A stretch of DNA of 64,000 nucleotides from Saprospiraceae bacterium (lineage in GTDB: Bacteria; Bacteroidota; Bacteroidia; Chitinophagales; Saprospiraceae). This document shows, piece after piece, positions 8,876 to 18,499 of the stretch. The first letter of the stretch is position 1; each line of letters starts with the position of its first letter. Location: assembly GCA_016714895.1 (NCBI GenBank), contig JADKBV010000001.1, forward strand, positions 186,001-250,000, read 5' to 3'. Made by a program: the position numbers and the translations under genes. The notes beneath the pieces were generated by a model. It had not been told where the DNA came from, ran no database searches, and saw only the letters and a list, made by a program, of their open reading frames with translations.

Positions 8876-10153
8876 ATGACATCATTCCCGGAAATAACAG
8901 GTATGTTCTATTTTAATACCCATTTCTTTTTATACATCTTCATATTTATATGGTCTTTTTTACCATATAAGATGTCAGGACAAACCAAGACATCAGATAT
9001 TCTGGGAGATAATAAAAACATTGCAGTTCCTTTTCAATATGTTCAGGGTTTTATCATTGTCGATGTTTTGGTCAACTATATTTTTCCGATGAAATTTATT
9101 GTGGATACCGGTGCAGAGCACACCATCATCCTGGATCGTACTTTTGTGGATATTTTGCAAATTCCGCTTGACAAGGAAATAAAAGTGGTAGGGTCTGATG
9201 TGTCCCGGGAGATATTAGCATGGGTCGTCAGAGGTATCCCTTTTCAATTTATGGAAGGGATGAAGACCCATCACGATTTTATTGTACTCGATGAAGATGT
9301 AATGGACCTTGGGTCAATAACGGGTGTTAAAATCGACGGTATTCTGGGAAGTGAGTTTTTAAAAAACTTTATTGTTGAAATCAATTTCAAAAAATCGGTA
9401 ATGTTTTTACATGCCCAAAATGAAAAGAACCATAAATGGGATAAATATCAGTCACTACCTTTGGTCACTCATTCCAATAAACCATATTTAAAAACTTTTG
9501 TCGATGTTAAAGGCAGTGGTTTAAAGGAGCTTTTATTATTGATTGACACTGGTGCCTCACTTTCCTTACTTGTTCATACAGAATCTGATTCTTTGCATTT
9601 GCTCCCGGAGCACATTCTTAAGGGGGTGCTGGGTCGTGGTTTGGGAGGGGATGTACTCGGATATTCCGGAAAAATATCAGAATTTACGATCGGTCAGGAT
9701 ACTTTTGAACAGGTGGTTTCAAGTTTTCAGGCTTTGGACAGTATGTATCTGGCAGAAGAAACCATAATCAGGGATGGCATTATAGGCAATTATATCCTTG
9801 ATCATTTTCATCTGGTATTTCATTTTCCGGAAAACAGATTGCTTTTCAAAAAAAATTCTAAAAAGAAAATATCTTTTCGTTACGATAAAAGTGGTTTGAT
9901 CATTTATGCTTTCGGCCCCCGGTTAAATCAATATTATATTCATCATGTTATTGACGGCTCTCCTGCGCATGAGGCAGGATTGATAAGTGGGGATATCATT
10001 CGAAAAATTGGTTTTTGGCCCGTCCGATATTATACATTAGATCGTATACACCAAAAAATGACTAAAGAAAATAAGGAAGTTAAAATCGAAGTTCAAAGAA
10101 ATAATAAAAAAATAGTGACCAAAATAAAACTTCGGGATTTGTACAATTTCTGA
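8876..10153 (+). CDS. Retropepsin-like aspartyl protease with two DTGA motifs and a C-terminal PDZ domain
   Basis: A 425-residue protein. A hydrophobic N-terminal segment (residues about 14-31) suggests export or a membrane anchor. Two protease-like halves follow. The first has FIVDTGAEHTIIL and the hydrophobic-hydrophobic-Gly GILGSEF; the second has LLIDTGASLSLLV and DGIIGNYIL. Each half therefore supplies one catalytic Asp, so the chain can form an intramolecular pepsin-like active site. The C-terminus (IHHVIDGSPAHEAGLISGDI and onward) is a PDZ domain, probably recognising substrate or partner peptides. Substrate unknown. An inverted repeat that may act as terminator follows. Bacteroidota commonly have such proteins, but their function is poorly known. 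Confidence 0.88.
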   Translation: MTSFPEITGMFYFNTHFFLYIFIFIWSFLPYKMSGQTKTSDILGDNKNIAVPFQYVQGFIIVDVLVNYIFPMKFIVDTGAEHTIILDRTFVDILQIPLDKEIKVVGSDVSREILAWVVRGIPFQFMEGMKTHHDFIVLDEDVMDLGSITGVKIDGILGSEFLKNFIVEINFKKSVMFLHAQNEKNHKWDKYQSLPLVTHSNKPYLKTFVDVKGSGLKELLLLIDTGASLSLLVHTESDSLHLLPEHILKGVLGRGLGGDVLGYSGKISEFTIGQDTFEQVVSSFQALDSMYLAEETIIRDGIIGNYILDHFHLVFHFPENRLLFKKNSKKKISFRYDKSGLIIYAFGPRLNQYYIHHVIDGSPAHEAGLISGDIIRKIGFWPVRYYTLDRIHQKMTKENKEVKIEVQRNNKKIVTKIKLRDLYNF

Positions 10154-10181
10154 TAATTTGTATTCTCTGAATCGTAAAACG

Positions 10182-10237
10182 GATTAAAACCAGTCATTTT
10201 ATTTGGTATTCCAAGGTCTGATGACTGATTTTAATCC
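10182..10237. terminator. Long inverted repeat between convergent genes, probable bidirectional terminator
   Basis: A 17-nt arm starting GGATTAAAA (10182-10198) pairs with 10221-10237 with one mismatch. The 22-nt loop contains a smaller TTGG/CCAA hairpin. A T-rich run (10244-10250) follows on the plus side. It separates the convergent protease and DUF697 genes. Confidence 0.6.
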
Positions 10238-10249
10238 TGATATATTTTT

Positions 10250-10834
10250 TTAAACTGATGCAGGTATGATTTTTTTCTTTAATTCCTGAAACTCTTCTTC
10301 AGTAAGTATACCATCATCTTTCAATTTAGCTAATTGCTGTAACTGAGAAATAACATCACTTTGGTTGGAAGAGGGTTCTGTTTTTTCCTGATTTTTTCTT
10401 AATTCTTCGGCAACTTGTTTGCCTTTTTCAAATTTTTCATTGTAAAACTTCTTAAGCCTTTCCACATCAAAATCTAAAAAAGTGCCTCCTGTTTCAAAAT
10501 GTTTTTTAAAAACTTCACCTAACGCATACGTTGAAGCTCCTGATAAAACAGCTAAAGTAACACCACCCAAAACAGAGCCGACTCCGGGAATTAGTTTTAC
10601 AACTCTGGCTCCCATTCGTGCAAGGCTTGAGCCGGTCATAGCCGTAATCACTGCTTTGCCCTGGGTTTGTTGGAAATCGATGTTGTACACTTTGCACAAT
10701 TGCCTGATCATATCCAATTGTACGGCACTGACTGCAAAAAAATCTGCTATGGGTACCGGAATAAATCCTGCACCCATAGACCACAACATGTGATTTCGGA
10801 TGATGGTATCAGCGTGAGATGTTTGATTGTCCAT
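10250..10834 (-). CDS. DUF697-like membrane-associated protein with C-terminal SHOCT domain
   Basis: A 194-residue protein. Residues about 10-110 (NHMLWSMGAGFIPVPIADFF, the motif LIPGVGSVLGGV, and small Gly/Ala-rich helices) look like the DUF697 family, which associates with membranes and is often fused to GTPases. Residues about 160-190 (LQQLAKLKDDGILTEEEFQE) are a clear SHOCT domain, a short C-terminal oligomerisation module. A charged linker of about 40 residues joins them. No GTPase domain is present. Function is unknown; an envelope-stress or membrane-organising role is only a guess. A -7 element sits 13 nt before the ATG. Confidence 0.78.
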   Translation of the reverse strand: MDNQTSHADTIIRNHMLWSMGAGFIPVPIADFFAVSAVQLDMIRQLCKVYNIDFQQTQGKAVITAMTGSSLARMGARVVKLIPGVGSVLGGVTLAVLSGASTYALGEVFKKHFETGGTFLDFDVERLKKFYNEKFEKGKQVAEELRKNQEKTEPSSNQSDVISQLQQLAKLKDDGILTEEEFQELKKKIIPASV

Positions 10835-10847
10835 ATTAAATTTTTTA

Positions 10848-10855
10848 CAAAAATA
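10848..10855 (-). promoter_or_regulatory. -7 element of the DUF697/SHOCT gene
   Basis: Minus-strand TATTTTTG matches TAnnTTTG, 13 nt before the ATG. This implies a very short leader. Confidence 0.45.
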
Positions 10856-10930
10856 ATCCGTTTAAAAGTATAATTATAATTTTATAGACGAAACAAATAA
10901 ATCACTTGATTAATACCTCAGGTTGGAGGA

Positions 10931-13300
10931 CTATTCTGAAACTTTTAAAAACTTGCCGTTCAGATTTCCTGATTTGATAAAATACATACCATTGGATAAC
11001 CCGGAGATATCTAACATGTTTTGGCTTAGGGTTTTAAAACCAACTTTTTGACCTGTCATGTTGTAAATAAAAATTTCTGAAAGTTCCTGTTCAGGAGTTG
11101 ATATGTATATCATATCAGAAGATGGGTTCGGAATGACATGTAACTTTCCGGCAGATGTAATCTGATCAACAGATGATGTTCCGTTAGAAATCAACAGATT
11201 ATCAATCCCTGCTTCAACGATGTGTCCATTTGGATCAAGATCACTTACCTCAACGATAATTCTCATGTCATCTGTCGGCACTATAAGAGATGATAATTCT
11301 ACATTTTCAATCTTTTGCCATTCGGTAGTTGCAGAACCTTCTTTGAGGATTTCCACCTCAGTCTCTCCGTTTGTAAGATAAATTCTCAATGTATCATTAA
11401 ATGGTGCAGAACCTCCGTTAATAAAAAACCAATAAGAAAAACTGATTTTTGGATTAACAAAGTCTGTAAGGTCAATATTCGGAGAGATCAATGTTGTCGT
11501 TCCGTTATCCACATCAGCACAAGCTGCTCCAGGAAGTCCGTTTTGAGTGACAAAAGCATAGCCTCCAAAATCGGTCTCGTCATCATGTTCCGGATTGGCA
11601 GTTACGTTATCAATATAGTACGTTCCTCTGGGTATTGCTCTTTCCCATTTTCCGGACATATTTGCGGAAGAAGAAACAACTTCCCATTCATTGTTGGTTT
11701 CAAAAGTTTCTTCATATCCTTTTTCGAGGGTAATTTGAATGGTTGTATCTTTGTTGATGTTAACATCCGGAATTACGGTAGAAAGGTAGCCCCATGAAGT
11801 AGCAATAATATCATAAGTGTTGTTCAAAATTTCTTTAGAGTTTTCACCTGTTTCATCAATATTCAGACTGTTAACGGAAGCGGGTGCTCTTAATTCGATA
11901 ATTCCCGGAATTGGGTCACCTTTTACATTTTTGAATGAAATATTCACATTAACCAGTCTGGGTTTTTCCATCACAACATTCCACTCCGTTATTTCACCGG
12001 CATTGAACGTCATAACCGCAGATGTTGAAGGAAAGTCAGGATGTGTCGCAATTACCTCAAAGTCCCCGTAAAAAGCATGACCGGTTTTGTATTCGCCTGC
12101 AGCATTCGAATATTTTCTGTTGATTTGTTCGGATTGTATTTCAATCAACACACCTTCTATCGCATTGCCAAATTGGTCTGTAACGCGACCTTCCAGGTAA
12201 GCTGCTCTTTTATAATCGACATCTACAATAAATAGCCCGTTATTTATATCGCTTGCATAAACGTGGTTATTGTCTGTAAATGGAAATGCTCCCCAACATC
12301 CGCTAAAACTGGTGTGGCAAGCAGAAGGATCCTCCCATGTATCATAATAAGCCACTTCAACCAAATTGTCAGGTTTGTGAGCATCAACAATTCTTAAACC
12401 ATCTGTATACCAACTCGTCAGAATATATCCGTTAAAATAATGTGTGTTATGAGGTATAACCCCATCACCTTCTCTTTCAAGGGGTCTGAATTTGTCCAAC
12501 AACTGGATGTTGTTTAAATCAGATATGTCGTATGCATCTACATATGCATTTGGCCTTTCATCTGTTGTAAATATATATTTGGAATCATCCGAAGGCCATG
12601 CATTGTGCGTAAAATTTCTGGAAGTTGTACGTGAAGCAAGCAATACAGGTTGGCTTCTGTCTGTTATGTCGTAAATTCCCAATTGACCTACATTAATTTC
12701 AGAACTATACAAAGTATCTCCTCTGGCAAAATTGTCATGAGAATAGTTAAGATCTGCCGCACCCACATAAAGAGGGGCTTTAGGGTCATTTTTTAAATCA
12801 AAAATTAAAACACCTCTTTTGCTGATATTACAACCGGACAAATAACAAAAACCTTTTTCGTCAATATATAAGTTATGACATCTTTCCAGATTTTTTGTTT
12901 CCGCACCTACTGTAAGTTCAGGTTTATAATATATATGGCTGATCGTATCAGGAGCCTTGTTCATGTCAATGATCACCAAACCATCTGTTCCCTGGTCCGT
13001 AGTGACATACAAATGATTGTTATAACTTTTTATATCTCTCCAAACTGACTGAGCACCGGGTGCTGTGTGTCGCAAAATAGGATTTTTCGGGTCTTCCAGT
13101 GAAAAAACTCTGGTATTACGTGCATTTCCGATAACGGCGTATTTGGTTCCGTTTCCGTCAACATATCCCCAAATGTCATTGGAGTTTTCGCTGCCAAAAC
13201 TAACGGATGAAAGCAAGGTTGTATTAAATGACTTTTTTTGTGCTGAAAGGGACAGCGTCAAAAAAATAAAGCTGAAAAGTAAAAGGGTGTTTGTTCGCAT
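10931..13300 (-). CDS. Choice-of-anchor B family protein with T9SS type A sorting domain
   Basis: A 789-residue secreted protein. ATG 13300 gives a good signal peptide (MRTNTLLLFSFIFLTLSLSA, then Q); a GTG at 13342 would put extra polar residues in front of it and overlap the -7 element. A region of LVIID/IFDL-type blades (about 30-400; NDIWGY, GNARNTRVFS) matches the choice-of-anchor B repeat family, probably a beta-propeller. Next come a carboxypeptidase regulatory-like beta-sandwich (YLEGRVTDQFGNAIEGVLIE) and a MAM-like segment ending in IVEAGIDNLLIS. The last 75 residues (HVIPNPSSDMIYIS to the C-terminus) are a T9SS type A signal, so the protein should cross the outer membrane and be attached at the surface. 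Its ligand is unknown. Confidence 0.9.
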   Translation of the reverse strand: MRTNTLLLFSFIFLTLSLSAQKKSFNTTLLSSVSFGSENSNDIWGYVDGNGTKYAVIGNARNTRVFSLEDPKNPILRHTAPGAQSVWRDIKSYNNHLYVTTDQGTDGLVIIDMNKAPDTISHIYYKPELTVGAETKNLERCHNLYIDEKGFCYLSGCNISKRGVLIFDLKNDPKAPLYVGAADLNYSHDNFARGDTLYSSEINVGQLGIYDITDRSQPVLLASRTTSRNFTHNAWPSDDSKYIFTTDERPNAYVDAYDISDLNNIQLLDKFRPLEREGDGVIPHNTHYFNGYILTSWYTDGLRIVDAHKPDNLVEVAYYDTWEDPSACHTSFSGCWGAFPFTDNNHVYASDINNGLFIVDVDYKRAAYLEGRVTDQFGNAIEGVLIEIQSEQINRKYSNAAGEYKTGHAFYGDFEVIATHPDFPSTSAVMTFNAGEITEWNVVMEKPRLVNVNISFKNVKGDPIPGIIELRAPASVNSLNIDETGENSKEILNNTYDIIATSWGYLSTVIPDVNINKDTTIQITLEKGYEETFETNNEWEVVSSSANMSGKWERAIPRGTYYIDNVTANPEHDDETDFGGYAFVTQNGLPGAACADVDNGTTTLISPNIDLTDFVNPKISFSYWFFINGGSAPFNDTLRIYLTNGETEVEILKEGSATTEWQKIENVELSSLIVPTDDMRIIVEVSDLDPNGHIVEAGIDNLLISNGTSSVDQITSAGKLHVIPNPSSDMIYISTPEQELSEIFIYNMTGQKVGFKTLSQNMLDISGLSNGMYFIKSGNLNGKFLKVSE

Positions 13301-13330
13301 TTGGTATTTTCTGAATTTATAAAAATTTGT

Positions 13331-13338
13331 CAAAGATA
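13331..13338 (-). promoter_or_regulatory. -7 element of the choice-of-anchor B gene
   Basis: Minus-strand TATCTTTG matches TAnnTTTG, 30 nt before ATG 13300. It supports that ATG over the GTG at 13342. Confidence 0.5.
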
Positions 13339-13434
13339 ACACAATTACTTAAATCATAAACATATGGACATTCCAAAGATAAAGAATGTCGTTGAAATGC
13401 AAAAGGTCAGGTTTTTAAAAATGCTTTTTTACCA

Positions 13435-14553
13435 TTACTTTGTAAAATCAACCAATTGTTGAGCAAAAAAATCCCATTGATATTTCTTTTTTTCGGTTTG
13501 CATCCCTTTACTTAACCTTTCTGAAAGATTATTTTCAAAAAATGTCTCGATTTGTGTTTTTATAGATATTGAATCGGGTTCAGTAACCAAACCATTCACT
13601 TCATGAAGGATAATTTCAGCCAATCCACCCACATTGGTGATGATGACAGGAATCTCAAAGTGAAACGCGACCTGAGTGACACCACTTTGTGTAGCAGTTC
13701 TGTAAGGTAGACCTAACACATCGGCTGCTGAAAAGTATAGTTTTACGTCATCATTGGGAATAAAATGATCATGCCAAATGATTTGGTCGCTGATGTGCAA
13801 CTGTTGTGCCAACTCATAATAAAAGTTTTTATCTTCATAAAATTCGCCGGCAACCAAAAGTAAAATATCTTCCCGATGTCGCATCATTGAAAAAGCTTCT
13901 ATAAGCAGGTCCAGTCCTTTGTATTTTCGGATTAAACCAAAAAACAGAATCACTTTTTTGTTTTCGGGAATGCCTAATGATCTTTTTGATGATGCCTTAT
14001 CTGATTTTAAGCCATAATGATCGTATATGGGGTGTCGTAACAATTTCGTTTTTGCTTCCGGCTTGAGTTGTAAAACGTCTTTTTCAACCTCTTCACTCAT
14101 GACAATATATTTTGAGATACCACTCATAAAATATTTGGTGAGTGTCCTGTCTCCCGGCCTGTGCTCATGAGGTATCAGATTGTCGACCAGGGCAAGTGAT
14201 TTTATATCTTTATCTAAAAGTCGTAAAATTGAACCCAAGGCGGGTCCCATAAATGGAATCCAAAACCTGAAAATTACCAAATCCGGTTTGTTTTTGTTGA
14301 TAAAAGAAGCGGTTTTATACCAGGAGAAAGGGTTGATTGAGTTCAGTTTAGTGAATATTTTAATATTGGCAGGTGCTTTACCTTCCGAATCGTATTGGGT
14401 TTTGCCGGGAAAAAGCAGGGCAGGGTATTGTAAAGAATAAGAAATGATAAAGGCTTCATGATTATTTTCCAACAAAGCGAGACATAGTCTTTCGTCAAAG
14501 GCTGCAATACCTCCCCGCAGTGGGAATGCAGGTCCGACGATACAAATTTTCAT
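13435..14553 (-). CDS. Glycosyltransferase family 4 protein
   Basis: A 372-residue GT-B enzyme. The N-terminal domain opens KICIVGPAFPLRGGIAAFDE, containing the Gly-rich GGI loop that contacts the donor. The C-terminal domain begins near VILFFGLIRKYKGLDLLIEA and contains LLVAGEFYEDK and the family's late acidic motif region (AADVLGLPYRTATQSGV, where E-x7-E is partly degenerate). GT4 enzymes transfer a sugar from a nucleotide donor to glycan or lipid acceptors. It lies 18 nt after the carboxyltransferase gene and is the last gene of the gap operon. That position does not reveal the acceptor. Confidence 0.88.
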   Translation of the reverse strand: MKICIVGPAFPLRGGIAAFDERLCLALLENNHEAFIISYSLQYPALLFPGKTQYDSEGKAPANIKIFTKLNSINPFSWYKTASFINKNKPDLVIFRFWIPFMGPALGSILRLLDKDIKSLALVDNLIPHEHRPGDRTLTKYFMSGISKYIVMSEEVEKDVLQLKPEAKTKLLRHPIYDHYGLKSDKASSKRSLGIPENKKVILFFGLIRKYKGLDLLIEAFSMMRHREDILLLVAGEFYEDKNFYYELAQQLHISDQIIWHDHFIPNDDVKLYFSAADVLGLPYRTATQSGVTQVAFHFEIPVIITNVGGLAEIILHEVNGLVTEPDSISIKTQIETFFENNLSERLSKGMQTEKKKYQWDFFAQQLVDFTK

Positions 14554-14571
14554 AACATTAATTTCTTTTGA

Positions 14572-16206
14572 TTAAGTCTGTATAATACCCGGACTAAATT
14601 TTTCAATAGGAGCAAAATTTGCCATTTCGATTCCGGTAGATATAAAATCCCTTGTTTTTCTCGGGTCAATAATAGCGTCCACCCACAATCTTGCTGCAGC
14701 GTAATAAGGGGTCGTTTGTGTATCGTACTTAGCTTTTATATTTTCAAACAACTTGTTTTCTGCTGCCGGGTCAGGAGCTTCACCTTTCGATTTGAGAGAG
14801 GAGACCTGAATCTGTGTTAAAACTTTTGCCGCCTGGGTTCCACCCATTACCGCAATTTTGGCTGTTGGCCAGGCCACTATCAATCTCGGGTCGTATGCTT
14901 TACCACACATGGCATAATTTCCGGCACCGTATGAATTGCCCATAATTACTGAAAATTTTGGAACGGTACTATTGGCAACAGCATTAACCATTTTGGCACC
15001 ATCTTTTATGATTCCTCCATGTTCTGAACGTTTTCCCACCATAAAACCGGTGACGTCATGCAGAAAAACCAGCGGAATTTTTTTCTGATTACAGTTCATA
15101 ATAAATCGGGCTGCTTTGTCCGCCGAATCGGAATAAATCACGCCTCCGAATTGCATTTCGCCTTGTGCATTTTTGACGACCAGCCTTTGATTGGCAACAA
15201 TACCTACTGCCCAACCGTCTATGCGCGCATATGCACAAACGATGGTTTTTCCGTAATCTTCTTTGTATTGAATGATGGAATCTTTATCGGCAAGTGCTTT
15301 GAGAATTTCGACAGTATCATAAGGTTTGACCGGATTTTCCGGAAAAATACCTGACATCTGTTGAGGGGTATATTCAGCAGGAACAGAGGTTATTCTGTCA
15401 AAATTTTCTTTATCCTGTTTACCTATTTTGCTTACCAAATCCCGGATAGTATTCAGACATGTGATATCATCCGGCATTTTATAATCGGTGACACCGGAAA
15501 TTTCGCAATGAGTGGTAGCTCCTCCAAGTGTTTCCTGATCAACATCTTCACCGATGGCGGCTTTGACAAGGTAAGGTCCGGCCAAGAATATAGATCCTGT
15601 TCTTTCTACGATCAGGGCTTCGTCGCTCATGATAGGCAAATAGGCTCCTCCGGCTACACAACTTCCCATAATGGCAGCTATCTGAGGTATTCCCATAGAG
15701 GACATTTTGGCGTTATTTCTAAAAATTCTTCCAAAATGTTCTTTATCAGGAAAAATTTCATCCTGCATGGGTAAATAAACGCCTGCACTATCTACCAGGT
15801 AAATAATTGGAATTTTGTTTTCCATGGCAATTTCCTGTGCCCGCAGATTTTTTTTTCCTGTGATAGGAAACCATGCACCAGCTTTGACAGTCGGATCATT
15901 GGCTACGATCATACAGATTTTTCCATGGATTTTTCCCAATCCCATCACGGTACCGCCGGCGGGACAACCACCATGTTCTTCGTACATGCCATAGCCGGCA
16001 AAACCACCGATTTCAAAAAATGAAGAACCCGTGTCAATCAGTTTTTCAATTCTTTCCCGGGCAGGAAGTTTACCTTCGCTTTTCAGTTTTTCCAACTTTT
16101 TTTTACCACCACCAAGCATAATTTCTTCCATTCTTTGCTGAACAGATGAAACGGCAAGTTTCATGGCATCTTCATTTTTCAGGAACTCTAAGTCATTTGG
16201 GTTCAT
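14572..16206 (-). CDS. Acyl-CoA carboxylase carboxyltransferase (beta) subunit, methylcrotonyl-CoA carboxylase type
   Basis: A 544-residue carboxyltransferase with both crotonase-like halves. Landmarks are GGGKKKLEKLKSEGKLPARE near the N-terminus, IYLVDSAGVYLPMQDEIFPD, GSCVAGGAYLPIMSDEALIV, IFLAGPYLVKAAIGEDVD, and in the second half VVANQRL-like and FLHDVTGFMVG motifs. The VYLPMQDEIFPD pattern resembles methylcrotonyl- or geranyl-CoA carboxylase beta more than propionyl-CoA carboxylase. It would transfer CO2 from carboxybiotin to an acyl-CoA and needs a biotin carboxylase/carrier (alpha) subunit, which is not in this window. It sits 10 nt after pgk in an operon. Leucine breakdown is the likely pathway, by inference. 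Confidence 0.9.
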   Translation of the reverse strand: MNPNDLEFLKNEDAMKLAVSSVQQRMEEIMLGGGKKKLEKLKSEGKLPARERIEKLIDTGSSFFEIGGFAGYGMYEEHGGCPAGGTVMGLGKIHGKICMIVANDPTVKAGAWFPITGKKNLRAQEIAMENKIPIIYLVDSAGVYLPMQDEIFPDKEHFGRIFRNNAKMSSMGIPQIAAIMGSCVAGGAYLPIMSDEALIVERTGSIFLAGPYLVKAAIGEDVDQETLGGATTHCEISGVTDYKMPDDITCLNTIRDLVSKIGKQDKENFDRITSVPAEYTPQQMSGIFPENPVKPYDTVEILKALADKDSIIQYKEDYGKTIVCAYARIDGWAVGIVANQRLVVKNAQGEMQFGGVIYSDSADKAARFIMNCNQKKIPLVFLHDVTGFMVGKRSEHGGIIKDGAKMVNAVANSTVPKFSVIMGNSYGAGNYAMCGKAYDPRLIVAWPTAKIAVMGGTQAAKVLTQIQVSSLKSKGEAPDPAAENKLFENIKAKYDTQTTPYYAAARLWVDAIIDPRKTRDFISTGIEMANFAPIEKFSPGIIQT

Positions 16207-16216
16207 ATGTTGTTAT

Positions 16217-17413
16217 TTAGCCTCTGATAGCGCTGATTCCCGGTAATTCCTTGCCTTCCAAAAATTCAAGCATGGCACCGCCACCGGTAGAGATATATGA
16301 CACTCTTTCGGATAGTCCGGATTGTTGAATGGCAGAAACACTATCACCTCCTCCTATCAGAGAAAAGGCTCCTTTGTCTGTAGCATTTGCCACAGCTTCA
16401 GCGATACTAAAAGTGCCGTTTGAAAAGTTTATGAATTCAAAAACACCCATGGGACCGTTCCACAAAATGGTTTTAGAATCCAGAACTACATTTTTGTATG
16501 TTTCAACAGCTTCAGGACCTATGTCAAGACCCATCCAGCCGTCGGGTATACTATCGCTTTTCGTGGTTTGTTTTTCAGCATCAGCTGCAAAACGATCTGC
16601 CGAAACAGAATCCACAGGAAGATATATTTTGGTATTTTTTTCTTCCGCTTTGGCCAAAATTTTTAAAGCCAATGCCGTGAAGTCAGGCTCAAACAAAGAG
16701 TTACCTATTTTACCTCCCTGAGCTGCAATAAAAGTGTATGCCATACCTCCTCCGATGAGAATATTGTCCATGATATCGACAAGCCTTTCCAAAAGCTGGA
16801 TTTTGTCAGAAACTTTAGCACCTCCGACGATAGCTGTGACTGGTTTTTTTGATTTGTGTAAAACAAACTCAGCATTTTCAATTTCAGCATTCATCAAATA
16901 GCCAAAACCTTTATTTTCGGAAGAAAAAAAATCTGCAATCACTGCTGTAGAAGCGTGGGCTCTGTGCGCTGTCCCGAAGGCATCATTAATATAGACTTCA
17001 CCATGCCGGCTTAGTTTTTCGGCGAAAGCCTGGTCTCCTTTTTCTTCTTCTTTATAAAATCTGAGGTTTTCAAGTAACAAGACCTGTCCTGGTTGTATAG
17101 CTGACGAAAGCGCAAAAGCTTCATCAGAGATACAATCATCTACAAAAGAAACATGATCCCTTCCGAAGGTTTCTGCCAATCGGGGTAAAAGATGTTTCAG
17201 GCTGTATTTATCTGTCGGTCCATCTTTGGGTCTGCCTAAATGGCTCATCAAAACCACACTGCCACCGTCGTCCAGAATCTTTTGAATGGTTGGTTCTGCA
17301 CCGCGGATTCGGGTGTCGTCCGTAATGTTTTTGTTTTCATCCAAAGGAACATTAAAGTCAACACGAATTAAAACTTTTTTTCCTTCAAAGGAAAAATGAT
17401 CAAATTGAAGCAT
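16217..17413 (-). CDS. pgk: Phosphoglycerate kinase
   Basis: A 398-residue enzyme of normal length. The N-terminal substrate domain shows VLIRVDFNVPLDE and LMSHLGRPKDG. The hinge region has LLLENLRFYKEEEKGD. The nucleotide domain shows VGGAKVSDKIQLLE and the C-terminal GGGDSVSAIQQSG. It interconverts 1,3-bisphosphoglycerate plus ADP and 3-phosphoglycerate plus ATP in glycolysis. It starts 8 nt after gap, its pathway neighbour, and is followed after 10 nt by the carboxyltransferase gene; all four genes of the operon read from one promoter. Confidence 0.97.
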   Translation of the reverse strand: MLQFDHFSFEGKKVLIRVDFNVPLDENKNITDDTRIRGAEPTIQKILDDGGSVVLMSHLGRPKDGPTDKYSLKHLLPRLAETFGRDHVSFVDDCISDEAFALSSAIQPGQVLLLENLRFYKEEEKGDQAFAEKLSRHGEVYINDAFGTAHRAHASTAVIADFFSSENKGFGYLMNAEIENAEFVLHKSKKPVTAIVGGAKVSDKIQLLERLVDIMDNILIGGGMAYTFIAAQGGKIGNSLFEPDFTALALKILAKAEEKNTKIYLPVDSVSADRFAADAEKQTTKSDSIPDGWMGLDIGPEAVETYKNVVLDSKTILWNGPMGVFEFINFSNGTFSIAEAVANATDKGAFSLIGGGDSVSAIQQSGLSERVSYISTGGGAMLEFLEGKELPGISAIRG

Positions 17414-17421
17414 ATTGCTGA

Positions 17422-18435
17422 TTATTTGATAAGTGTGGCAAAATAGTGTAAGGTTCTGACTAATTGAGACACATAACTCATTTCGTTATCGTACCAACTT
17501 ACTGTTTTGACCAATTGTTGTCCGTTATTTTCTATTACACGTGTTTGTGTAGCGTCAAATAAACTGCCGAAGTCCATACCAATGACATCACTGCTGACGA
17601 TTTCATCTTCTGTGTAGCCAAAACTTTCATTGGCTGCTGCTTTCATGGCAGCATTCACTTCTTCTACAGATGTTTTATTGTTTAGAATGGTTACCAATTC
17701 TGTCAAAGATCCGGTCAGGGTCGGTACTCTTTGAGCGCCACCGTCCAATTTGCCTTTCAGGCTTGGAATGACCAATCCGATCGCTTTTGCGGCTCCTGTA
17801 CTGTTTGGAACTATATTTTGAGCAGCAGCGCGGGCTCTTCTCAAATCTCCTTTCGGGTGTGGTGCGTCCTGCGTGTTCTGATCATTGGTATAAGCATGTA
17901 TGGTTGACATCAATCCGGTGACAATACCGTATTTGTCTTCCAGTACTTTTGCCATCGGAGCCAAACAATTGGTCGTACAACTTGCACAACTGATCACCGT
18001 TTCTGAACCATCCAGAATATTGTGGTTTACATTAAATACCACAGTTTTTAAATCGCCGGTTGCAGGGGCGGATATGACAACTTTTTTCGCACCGGCTGTC
18101 AGGTGAGCTTCTGCTTTTGTTTTATCTGCAAAAAATCCTGTACACTCAAGTACTACATCAATCTGGTGATTTCCCCAAGGAATCATGGCAGGATCTTTTT
18201 GGGCATACACCACAACTTCTTCGTTATTAACAAAAAGACGATCTTCTCCGGCAGTGACATTTGCATTAAACCTGCCCTGAGCCGTATCATATTTTAAGAG
18301 GTGAGCCAGTACTTTAGGGTTGGTCAGGTCATTTACCGCAATGACATCAATACCTTCCATGTTGTAGATTTGTCTGTAAACCAACCTTCCGATTCTTCCG
18401 AAACCATTGATAGCAACTTTAATTTTGTTTGACAT
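17422..18435 (-). CDS. gap: Glyceraldehyde-3-phosphate dehydrogenase
   Basis: A 337-residue enzyme with the NAD-binding opening VAINGFGRIGRLVYRQ, the active-site SCASCTTNC (catalytic Cys is the one before TTN), HAYTNDQNTQD and the C-terminal WYDNEMSYVSQ. Asn and Asp at the end of the first strand-turn (AVNDLTNP) fit NAD preference. It oxidises glyceraldehyde-3-phosphate to 1,3-bisphosphoglycerate. It is the first gene of the operon gap-pgk-carboxyltransferase-glycosyltransferase, with a textbook Bacteroidota promoter 64 nt upstream. Confidence 0.97.
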   Translation of the reverse strand: MSNKIKVAINGFGRIGRLVYRQIYNMEGIDVIAVNDLTNPKVLAHLLKYDTAQGRFNANVTAGEDRLFVNNEEVVVYAQKDPAMIPWGNHQIDVVLECTGFFADKTKAEAHLTAGAKKVVISAPATGDLKTVVFNVNHNILDGSETVISCASCTTNCLAPMAKVLEDKYGIVTGLMSTIHAYTNDQNTQDAPHPKGDLRRARAAAQNIVPNSTGAAKAIGLVIPSLKGKLDGGAQRVPTLTGSLTELVTILNNKTSVEEVNAAMKAAANESFGYTEDEIVSSDVIGMDFGSLFDATQTRVIENNGQQLVKTVSWYDNEMSYVSQLVRTLHYFATLIK

Positions 18436-18499
18436 AATGCAAAAATTTTATGTTTTTATGTGAAATATGTAAATTATTTATGTGTTTAATAACACGTCA

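Noticed and set aside
11315..11797. 160-residue open frame opposite the choice-of-anchor B gene
   Set aside because: It is antisense to a well-supported coding region, has no recognisable domain and no promoter or start context.
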